DNA of 22,302 bases from a virus. The notes under the pieces were generated by a model, which had not been told where the DNA came from, searched no databases, and worked only from the letters and a program-made list of their open reading frames with translations. The position numbers and the translations under genes are program-made. This document shows, one piece after another, positions 13,656 to 21,500 of the stretch (position 1 is the first letter of the stretch; every line of letters starts with the position of its first letter). The stretch spans positions 1 to 22,302 of IMG/VR virus record IMGVR_UViG_3300033571_003959; one strand, 5' to 3'.

Positions 13656-13679
13656 CATTGTCTAATCGTGTGTTATATT
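13652..13679 (+). promoter_or_regulatory. Strong sigma70-like promoter P3
   Basis: TTGACA (13652-13657, full consensus) and TATATT (13674-13679), 16 bases apart. The -35 box overlaps the TGA stop of the helicase gene. It drives a transcript with a leader of roughly 120 bases, followed by the genes at 13806 onward. Confidence 0.8.
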
Positions 13680-13685
13680 TGAATT

Positions 13686-13805
13686 GTTTTCACACGGCCC
13701 AGCGGAAGGTGGCATGTAACAGCCGCAGCGGGGGCAGGGTTTCCTTGTAAAGATTTCCCTTTCACTCTGTGACCCCGTAACTTTATTAGTGTATTAGGAG
13801 AATAT
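13686..13805 (+). promoter_or_regulatory. Structured-looking leader downstream of P3
   Basis: This non-coding stretch is visibly more GC-rich than its neighbours. A possible fold: one hairpin GCGG (13702-13705) / CCGC (13723-13726), then a three-way junction. The junction is closed by CGGGG (13729-13733) / CCCCG (13773-13777) and holds two arms. One arm is AGGG (13736-13739) / CCCT (13757-13760), containing CTT-GTA-AAG. The other is TCAC (13762-13765) / GTGA (13769-13772) with loop TCT. AGGAG (13796-13800) follows as ribosome-binding site. The pairings were found by eye and their stability was not calculated. Confidence 0.45.
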
Positions 13806-14225
13806 ATGAGCGAAGTATTAGAAACAGTAGAGTCATCCATTCCATTAGATAAACTCACCAAAGCATATCTTAAGCTACGTGATCAACGTGCTGAGCTAAA
13901 GCAAAGATTCCAAGCTGAAGACGAAGAGCTTGAAGTACAGATGCAGATGCTCCAAGAAGAGATGCTCAACATCTGTAAACAAAACAACGCAACAAGTATA
14001 CGTACCGAACACGGCACTGTTATCCGTCAAGTGAAATCTAGATACTGGACGAATGACTGGGATTCAATGTACACGTTCATTCGTGAGCATGAAGCATTTG
14101 GCCTACTGGAGAAGAGACTTCATCAGACACACATGAAGGAGTTTCTCTCCGAGAATCCTAACTTACTCCCTATGGGTTTGAATGTAGAGAGTGAGTACAC
14201 CATAACCGTTAGACGTTCTTCGTGA
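13806..14225 (+). CDS. Coiled-coil phage protein (139 aa)
   Basis: The ATG at 13806 follows AGGAG with a five-base gap. The 139-residue product begins with a long, highly charged helix, including LTKAYLKLRDQRAELKQRFQ and AEDEELEVQMQMLQEEM (about residues 15-57), which should form a coiled coil. A short beta region follows (SIRTEHGTVIRQVKSRYW), then a helical C-terminus. The design recalls phage Gp157-type proteins beside ssDNA-binding proteins, but I would not assign it firmly. It is the first gene after P3 and lies 7 bases before the candidate ssDNA-binding protein gene. Confidence 0.8.
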   Translation: MSEVLETVESSIPLDKLTKAYLKLRDQRAELKQRFQAEDEELEVQMQMLQEEMLNICKQNNATSIRTEHGTVIRQVKSRYWTNDWDSMYTFIREHEAFGLLEKRLHQTHMKEFLSENPNLLPMGLNVESEYTITVRRSS

Positions 14226-14232
14226 GGAATAT

Positions 14233-15123
14233 ATGAGTAATTTAGCTTTAGTAAACCAAGACCTACCAGACTTCTTGCAAAATGCAGGTGTTAGTGATTT
14301 AACCAAGCAGCTTGCAGGTAAGACCGGTGTTAAACGTATCGTTCCTAAGAACGGTATCTTCCGCAAAGTTGTTGGCGGTGAAGAGATGGGCAAGACAGGC
14401 GGTCCACTTAACGTGATCATTGTTAATGCGTCGATTGATGTAGGTCGTATCTTCTACGCTAAGACATGGTCTCCTGATGCCGAGCCATCTGCACCCGACT
14501 GCTTCTCCAACGACGGTCGCACTCCTGATAAGGGTGTAAAAGCACCACCGGCTGATCGTTGCGATAGCTGCCCTAACAATATCAAGGGTTCAGGTATGGG
14601 TAACTCCAAAGCCTGCCGCTACTCACGTCGTTTAGCATTGATGTTAGTAGATGACTTTGGTACTGCATTAGAAGGTTCTGTGTATCAAATGAACTTGGCA
14701 TCTAAGTCTTTGTTCGGTGATACCAAAGGTGATAAGTTTGAATTTGAAAACTACACCAAGTACTTAGCTAACAACGGTAAGAGTGTTGATTGGTTTGTAA
14801 CGCAAATCAGTTTCAACGAAGATAACGACAACCAGTCTGTGTTGTTTGCACCTCTTGGTCATATCTCTCGTGAGCAGTATGCAGTTACCAAACCCGCATC
14901 TGAATCTGCTAATACTAAGATGATGGTAACGATGACTCCTTATCAAGCCGATGCAAGTGGACGTGCTTTACCTGCGCCTAAAGCAAAGGATGATGAAGAG
15001 TTTGAGCAAGCTGCACCTGCAATCGAAGAACCAAAGAAACGTGAGTCTAAGAAAGCTGAGACACCACCCGCAGCTAAGAAAAGTCTTGAGTCAGTAGTCA
15101 AAGCATGGAGCGATGAGGACTAA
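14233..15123 (+). CDS. Candidate ssDNA-binding protein with four-cysteine site and acidic tail
   Basis: The ATG at 14233 follows GAGGA (14224-14228), which overlaps the previous stop. The 296-residue product has Cys90, Cys110, Cys113 and Cys128 in a C-x19-C-x2-C-x14-C arrangement with CDSCPNNIKGSGMG, likely a metal site. The C-terminal 55 residues are Ala/Pro/Lys/Glu-rich and end in the acidic tip SDED, as in many ssDNA-binding proteins. I recall similar sequences beside primase-helicase genes in phages of proteobacteria, but have no firm function. The assignment to ssDNA binding is inference from the tail and context. It could also be another replication accessory protein. Confidence 0.75.
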   Translation: MSNLALVNQDLPDFLQNAGVSDLTKQLAGKTGVKRIVPKNGIFRKVVGGEEMGKTGGPLNVIIVNASIDVGRIFYAKTWSPDAEPSAPDCFSNDGRTPDKGVKAPPADRCDSCPNNIKGSGMGNSKACRYSRRLALMLVDDFGTALEGSVYQMNLASKSLFGDTKGDKFEFENYTKYLANNGKSVDWFVTQISFNEDNDNQSVLFAPLGHISREQYAVTKPASESANTKMMVTMTPYQADASGRALPAPKAKDDEEFEQAAPAIEEPKKRESKKAETPPAAKKSLESVVKAWSDED

Positions 15124-15125
15124 CC

Positions 15126-15368
15126 ATGAGTTATGGATACAGTCAGCGGCTAGTAGAAGCCAATAAAAAAGCCGACGCGAGAAAGTCGCTGGGTGTAGCT
15201 CTGGGCAGAATCTGCATTGATCTTGGAATACCAGTCAACTCTGTTGCGGATAAACTGGGTGTCAGCCGTGCTACGGTTTACAACTGGTTTTGGGGAGTAT
15301 CTTTCCCCGACCGCATCAGAAGCGACCGTATCTCTAAGTTCCTAGCATCAGTTAAGAACCGCAAATAA
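15126..15368 (+). CDS. Helix-turn-helix DNA-binding protein (80 aa)
   Basis: The ATG at 15126 follows GAGG (15115-15118). The 80-residue product has the classical pattern PVNSVADKLGVSRATVYNWF (36-55), a helix-turn-helix in which SRATVYNW is the recognition helix. A basic C-terminus (RSDRISKFLASVKNRK) follows. Small proteins of this type are found next to replication genes in phages and may act as transcription regulators or as replication-initiation helpers. It is another candidate for binding the 13-bp palindrome, although the nearest exact copy lies more than 5 kb away. Confidence 0.78.
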   Translation: MSYGYSQRLVEANKKADARKSLGVALGRICIDLGIPVNSVADKLGVSRATVYNWFWGVSFPDRIRSDRISKFLASVKNRK

Positions 15369-15376
15369 CTAATTGA

Positions 15377-15403
15377 GCATGGGGGCAACCGCCCCCTATA
15401 TGC
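15377..15403 (+). other. GC-rich hairpin between regulator and primase-helicase
   Basis: GGGGGC (15381-15386) - AACC - GCCCCC (15391-15396) is a perfect 6-bp stem. GCAT (15377-15380) and ATGC (15400-15403) can extend it past a TAT bulge. No T tract follows, so a standard rho-independent terminator is unlikely. It may partly stop transcription, stabilise the upstream mRNA or influence the start at 15424. Confidence 0.6.
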
Positions 15404-15423
15404 CTAACTCACCCTAAAATAAT

Positions 15424-18270
15424 ATGGCTAACTTTGATCTACTTGATGCAGTATTACCGACCGAAGGGCGGTATTGTGTCATAGGGGTAGGCAAGTATGC
15501 AGATCAAACATTTTGGGATACACGAGAAGAAGTAGACACACAAGTTGCCAAGCTATTAGCCGGTAAATTTGATGTGTACTTTGGTTGCGCTAAGTTTGGC
15601 GCACTTAATAACCGAACACATGCTAACGCTAAACACTTCCGAGCACTTTGGATAGACATTGATTGCGGTCCGACTAAGGGCGTACCTGATGAGAAGGGAA
15701 TCATCAAAGGGTATTTAACGCAAGACGATGGCATGGTGGAGTTTAGACGCTTCTGCAAAGAAGTAGGACTGCCTCGCCCTATCATGGTTAACTCAGGATA
15801 CGGTATACATGCGTATTGGTTATTAGAAGAAACTATTGATCGGAGAGAATGGGAGCCTCTATCAAACCGACTACGTGATCTTTGTGTACAACATAATTTG
15901 ATTGTGGATGCTTCAGTATTCGAAGCATCTCGTGTACTGCGTGTCCCCGGCACTAAGAATTTTAAATACGATACTGAAGCCGACGTTGATGTTATTAATG
16001 ACAGCTCGTCACGCATAACGTATCAGCAAATGAAAGACTTGCTGGGTGCACCAGACCCAGTAGCAGAACAACCTGATTTCTTACCCAAGACTTTAAGTCC
16101 CATGATGGAAGCTATGCTTTCCAATAAGGTTAAGCGTTTCAAAACCATCATGATTAAGTCGGCGAAGGAAGAAGGATGCCAACAACTATTACATTGCTAC
16201 GAGAACCAAGAAAGTATTTCGTATGATATGTGGCGGTCTTCCCTTTCCATTACAGCATTCTGTGTTGATGGGGATATGGCATCGCATCGTATGTCTGAGA
16301 AGTATCCGGATTACGACCGCGCTGAAGTAGATAAAAAGATAGATGACTTACGCCGTACGGGTGGTCCACACCATTGCACTACGTTTGAAAAGTGGAACCC
16401 CGGTGGTTGTGATGGCTGCATCCACAAAGGCAAGATAACTTCCCCTATCGTTATAGGTATTGAAGTATTGGAAGCCGACGACGGTGATAACGAAGTTGTG
16501 GTTGAAGAAGATGGACAAGACCAAACATATCAGATACCTGCTTACCCCCCGCCATTCTTTAGGGGTAAAAACGGTGGTGTGTATCGTAAGCCTATGGAAA
16601 ATGAAGACGACCCATTACTTGTGTACGAGCATGACTTGTACATAGTTAAACGTATGACCGACCCTAATGCAGGGGAGACGTTGCTGTTTAGGTTGCACCT
16701 ACCACGTGACGGAGTACGTGAGTTTTCTATTCCGTTAGCGCAAGCAGTTGTTAAAGAAAAACTAAGGGATGCGTTAGCTCCGCAAGGGGTTGCGCCGTCG
16801 GGTAAACAAGTGGATGCGTTGTTGTGGTACACGATGACGTTTGTAAAAAATCTACAGTATGCAAATAAGGCCGAGATTATGAGAACACAATTTGGATGGG
16901 TTGACGGGGATAGTAAGTTTATCCTCGGTGACAGAGAGATAACTAAGGATGGCATATTCTATAGCCCACCTTCTACAGCAACGAAAGAAGATTCCGCATT
17001 GATATACCCTAAGGGTGACTTCGATAAGTGGAAAGAAGTATTCAATATGTACGCACTGCCGGGGATGGAACCCCATGCGTTTGCTGCACTGACAGCGTTT
17101 GGTTCCCCACTGTTAAAGTTTACTGGCTTGAGTGGCGCAATTATTAATGTGATCTACCCACGCTCCGGTTCAGGTAAGTCAACCGCACTCTATATGTGTA
17201 ACAGCGTATACGGAGAGCCGCAGAAGCTGGCTTCAATTTGGAAAGATACATTCAATGCAAAGATGCACCGACTCGGTGTAATGAACAACCTACCTAATAC
17301 GATTGATGAGATAACGAACACCACGCCGATGGAGTTCTCTGACCTGTCGTACAGCATCTCTCAGGGTAGAGGTAAAAACCGTGTGAAGTCGCAGTCAAAT
17401 GAGATGCGTGTCAACAATACTTCATGGCAGGGCATCACCCTAGCATCTGCAAATGCTAGTTTCTATGAAAAACTTGGCGCTGCTAAGAACTCTCCTGATG
17501 GCGAATCAATGCGCTTATTAGAATATTCTATTGCTCCTAATGATGTGATAGACGTAGCCTTAGGTAAGCAAATGTTTGATCACCAACTACGTGAGAACTT
17601 TGGGCACGCAGGTGATATATACGCACAGTGGTTGGTAAATAATTTAGAGAGCGCAAAAGACTTGATCGCTAAAGTCCAAGCTCGTATTGATAAGAAGGTA
17701 CAGTTTACTAGCCGTGAACGTTTCTGGTCGGCTGTAGCTGCATGTAACATTGCCGGTGGTTTGATTGCTAAGAGCATAGGCTTGCATGACTACGACATGG
17801 CTGCTGTATATGATTGGTTGGTTGGTATGCTTGCTGAGATGCGTGAAGATATTAAACCACCACAATCAAACCCAACTTTAATTCTTGGTGAGTTTATTAA
17901 TAGCCACATGAACAACGCACTTGTAGTTAATGGTGAGATTGATGCACGTAGTAATTTAGAAGCTATGCCGTTGCTTGAACCACGTGCCGAGTTGCTAGTA
18001 CGTTACGAGCCAGATACTAAGCACTTGTATATTGCAGCTAAGCAGTTCAAAGACTTCTGTGTTGAACAACAGATTAACTACAAGAGCGTACTTAAAGAAT
18101 TGGAAACAACGAATGTGTTTGTTGAAGCAATGAACAAGCGTATGGCGAAAGGCATGAAAGTGGTTTCACCTGCTGTGCGTGTGTTGAAGTTTGATGCTTC
18201 GACTTCAGAGTTCATTCAGATGGACGCAATGTTGCCAAATGAAAATAGAGACAGTTCATTACCAAATTAA
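15424..18270 (+). CDS. Primase-helicase: AEP-type primase domain fused to DUF927-like helicase
   Basis: This 948-residue product begins with an archaeo-eukaryotic-type primase-polymerase domain: motif I WIDID (Asp78, Asp80), the NSGYGIHAYW His motif, and a third motif around RVLRVPGTKNFK. A Cys/His site follows (Cys318, Cys329, Cys332, with nearby His). The C-terminal half is an ATPase with Walker A GSGKST (582-587) and Walker B IDE (627-629), resembling DUF927-type helicases. It would prime and unwind DNA at the replication fork with the polymerase at 8990. I see no Shine-Dalgarno sequence before the ATG at 15424, and the hairpin upstream may affect translation. Its final codons overlap a small gene. 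Confidence 0.88.
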   Translation: MANFDLLDAVLPTEGRYCVIGVGKYADQTFWDTREEVDTQVAKLLAGKFDVYFGCAKFGALNNRTHANAKHFRALWIDIDCGPTKGVPDEKGIIKGYLTQDDGMVEFRRFCKEVGLPRPIMVNSGYGIHAYWLLEETIDRREWEPLSNRLRDLCVQHNLIVDASVFEASRVLRVPGTKNFKYDTEADVDVINDSSSRITYQQMKDLLGAPDPVAEQPDFLPKTLSPMMEAMLSNKVKRFKTIMIKSAKEEGCQQLLHCYENQESISYDMWRSSLSITAFCVDGDMASHRMSEKYPDYDRAEVDKKIDDLRRTGGPHHCTTFEKWNPGGCDGCIHKGKITSPIVIGIEVLEADDGDNEVVVEEDGQDQTYQIPAYPPPFFRGKNGGVYRKPMENEDDPLLVYEHDLYIVKRMTDPNAGETLLFRLHLPRDGVREFSIPLAQAVVKEKLRDALAPQGVAPSGKQVDALLWYTMTFVKNLQYANKAEIMRTQFGWVDGDSKFILGDREITKDGIFYSPPSTATKEDSALIYPKGDFDKWKEVFNMYALPGMEPHAFAALTAFGSPLLKFTGLSGAIINVIYPRSGSGKSTALYMCNSVYGEPQKLASIWKDTFNAKMHRLGVMNNLPNTIDEITNTTPMEFSDLSYSISQGRGKNRVKSQSNEMRVNNTSWQGITLASANASFYEKLGAAKNSPDGESMRLLEYSIAPNDVIDVALGKQMFDHQLRENFGHAGDIYAQWLVNNLESAKDLIAKVQARIDKKVQFTSRERFWSAVAACNIAGGLIAKSIGLHDYDMAAVYDWLVGMLAEMREDIKPPQSNPTLILGEFINSHMNNALVVNGEIDARSNLEAMPLLEPRAELLVRYEPDTKHLYIAAKQFKDFCVEQQINYKSVLKELETTNVFVEAMNKRMAKGMKVVSPAVRVLKFDASTSEFIQMDAMLPNENRDSSLPN

Positions 18271-18433
18271 TTGGGCTAAGTTTCGCCGAGGGTATTCTTT
18301 TTTCATACCCTGCATTAATGTTAAAGAAGCAAGAGAAGAACTACGCCGTGTTACAAAGAGATTAGATATTTCAATTGTTACGAAAGTAGTGATTGAAGAC
18401 GGTGTGAAAGGGCTTCGTATTTGGCGCACTTAA
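18239..18433 (+). CDS. Small conserved-looking phage protein (64 aa)
   Basis: I place the start at ATG 18239 (MKIETVHYQINWAKFRRGYS). The frame is open further up to 18191, but only inside the primase-helicase gene. Overlap with that gene is 32 bases. The 64-residue product has INWAKFRRGYSFFIPCINV, a basic helix (AREELRRVTKRLDI) and a terminal strand (KVVIEDGVKGLRIWR). The arrangement is familiar from short unassigned phage genes. It is rich in Arg/Lys and might bind nucleic acid. It is the last gene on this strand before the terminator. No ribosome-binding site is evident. Confidence 0.7.
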   Translation: MKIETVHYQINWAKFRRGYSFFIPCINVKEAREELRRVTKRLDISIVTKVVIEDGVKGLRIWRT

Positions 18434-18474
18434 TGTATACTGGTTTTTTCTCGGGGGACACTCCCTTTCCCCTT

Positions 18475-18502
18475 AGCCCCCGCCTCCATGGGGGCTTTTT
18501 TT
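18475..18502 (+). terminator. Rho-independent terminator for the + strand
   Basis: Stem AGCCCCC (18475-18481) / GGGGGCT (18490-18496), loop GCCTCCAT, then seven T residues (18496-18502). It stops the P3 transcript at the junction with the converging minus-strand gene, whose stop codon (18501-18503) shares its last bases. On the minus strand no T tract follows the hairpin, so it is one-directional. Confidence 0.9.
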
Positions 18503-21500
18503 ATTCCCGTTCTCTTTTACGTTCTTCAATTTCTTTAGTTGCATTTATTATGGCTTCTTTTTGTTGCGGCGTAGCTTTCTTTGGGTCAATACGTATTCCA
18601 CCCCAATTCTCAGCAACACCACGTTCTTTCAACCGTTTCTCAATAGAGTCTTTTATATTTTTAGGTTTGATTGCATACTCAGGATGCTTCCTGTTAAATT
18701 TCTCTACTTCATCTAGACGTTTAAGGTATTTCTCACGTGCTGCATCTGTGTCAAAATTATCTAGCTCAATATACTCACGCCCTACGTTATTAAGAAGTTT
18801 AGAACGTTCGTTATTAAGACGTTGATCCATAGCTTGCATCTTAAATGCTAGCTTCTGATGGTTTGAGAGTATGTCGGAGTTAAAGCCAACAAATCTACCT
18901 ATTAACTCTCCAGTAGTGAAGCCACCCTTAGCAATGATCTCTGCACCTTTACTATCCATCGCACCTTCTGTACGTAGTCGGTTAGCAATCACAATGTTGC
19001 GTAAAAGCGCAGGTGAAATTTTCTCTACACCTTTTTGGTACTGACCATTCATAAAGGCTTCTATACCATCTGCCCATGCAAGTACCAGATTTGCTGAAGG
19101 ACCGGCTTTCTCAACAGCTAATGCTATTGCACTCTCTCTAAGAGTCTTGGTTTCTTTTACGTCACGCAGCCATAAATCATTTAAGCTTGTACGACTTGCA
19201 ATATCAAGACCCGTCAGCGCATTGACAGCGCCACGATCAACAACTTTAGTTACAAGATCACCTAGCTGCACACCACCAATTTTAAGATACCCTAAGTTTT
19301 CAGGGAGCCAAACAGTGCGCCACCATGTCTCATAGTCCATATCCTTTAAATCTTCTGGCTTATCTTCATCTTTCCAGAATGAACCTAAGAAACCCATGAC
19401 TGTACTAAACATTGGTAGACCCGGTGTACCGGCTAGCAAGAATGTTGTGCCGAGCGTACCGTAAAACATCTTAGCGGCTTCCCACTTACCTTCTTCGTTT
19501 AATAGTGGTAATGAACGTTTAAAGTTACGTAGTAAGAACAACGTTACATGTAAGGGGTACATGGTAAATTGCAGCAATATCCTACCAATACCCTTCTGCA
19601 TAAAGATAGGACGATTGTATTGACCGTAGTTACCTAATGCTTCGTTAGTATCTATAACCGCTGCATCAACTGCTTGCTCGTGGGGCTTACCTGCTTTCCG
19701 GTTAAGTCTGTATGAAGCCATGAACATCATCTCTCTAGATAGACGTTCGGTGGTGTGCATCAAACCGCCGGTAAGCATTGCTGCGCCACGTTTAGTCTTA
19801 CCCCATGCTGAATCAAACTCCATGGTCGGCACACTACTGTAACCAAACAACGCACTCGCATAAGTAGATTGTGATACATCGCGCCCTAGCATCTCACGCA
19901 CAGCACGCTTTTCATCTGCGCTAAAGCCCGACGCATTTACAATACTTGGTGGGACAACGGATACAGAACCATCAGGATTTTTACGGAATACACCGTACTG
20001 ATCCCAAACTTTTAACATCCTTGTTAGTTCTACTGTTGCTTTGGTATACCCATATCTAGCACCTAATACGTTTGTACCTGTTTGAAATACACCAACAGGC
20101 TGCATCAAAGCAGACGCCATACCAGATAGATAATGGATAAACGACGCACGGTTAAAGAATGTGCCGATTGCATTTAATTTACCGCTAGCCTCAGGGTTCA
20201 TCATTTGATTAATGCGTGCTTGCATTTCATCAACAAAAGGTTCTAGCTCTTCTCTACCTACTATGGAATCCCTAGCCGCAGATATAGAATTACGCATTAG
20301 TGGTGAATACTTTAACTTAGCAAGCTGCGTAGACATCTTGACACCAGTAGTAGATATATTACGTAGTAAGTCCGTTGAGAAACCTGTTATGTTTTTACGG
20401 GTGATAAACTGCCTACGGAAGCTCTGCTCCGGCATTGTGTTTAAATACAACTGATACACAGCATCTTTTAATTCTTCTCTAGCTTCAGGTGATGTGAAGT
20501 CTTGTGAATCTATGACATCAAACATACCTTTTAGCAGACCACTTGAGTCATACGATGCACGGCGCAACGAACCTATATCATTACCAAGTACAAATGTCTG
20601 ATCTTCTTTAAGTTGCTGTAATGGTGTGCGACGTTCTTTAGCAAATCCTTCGGCTGCTGAGTTACGCTGAGCTAGTGTTTCAAACGTATAGAACTGACGA
20701 TGTTTACCAGAACCGATAGCTAGCCAGTAGTCGCCACGACGCACCAACGGGAAGTAGGGTTTAATTTTACTGCCCGTTTCATAGATGGTTCTAACCATAG
20801 CCATCAAACGATCTCTTGCTTCTGGTGATACGTTAGAATTAATAATCTGTTCGTCCAACAGATGTGAGAAGTAGTCTGATAGATTTTCGTAGTGTTCTTT
20901 AACTAGCTTGTATATCTGCTGACCTTTGAACCCTAAATCCGCATACATTTTATCCAACTCTGTACTACGTTCTTTTGCATTAGGGTCGGATGGGTCAATT
21001 TCATCAAGAGTAGCTGTGTACACAACATCTTCCAACTTGTTTTGTAAAGTGGAGTCTTTTTTGTATGCCTTGTGAATTGTCTGAGCAAGGATAGCAGCCG
21101 AGTTTAACAACTGCTGTGTCAAACCACCCATCTTTTCCATAAGAACATTAATATTCTTAAGTTGAGGTATTTGCTCCCCAGCCCATGAAGTCAAAAACTC
21201 TGTAGTTGGCAACGTAACTAATATCTTACGCTCTTGGTAAGTAGCAGTTTTCCATATCTGCTGCATAGAAGGTATGATCTTATCAGGGTCACGTAACCCT
21301 TGTAATGAACTCACATCCCGAGCAAGCTCCTCGGCTTGTCTACTTAACCGAATCTTCTCAAGATTAATCTTTGTTTCTTTATCAATCTCTTTTTGAGTCC
21401 TTACTGCTTCTTCTCCGTCTTCTTCACCTTCTTTAGTTTGCGCTAATACTTGTGGGGCAAGTGGTTCCAACTTACCTACTTCACGTGCGGTTAAAAGTGA

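Noticed and set aside
15504-16016. 170-codon minus-strand frame inside the primase-helicase gene
   Set aside because: Shadow frame of a well supported gene, no ribosome-binding site and Ser/Leu-rich composition typical of antisense translation.
18434-18500. Bidirectional terminator at the convergent junction
   Set aside because: On the minus strand the hairpin is followed by purine-rich sequence, not a T tract; a separate minus-strand terminator was not seen.
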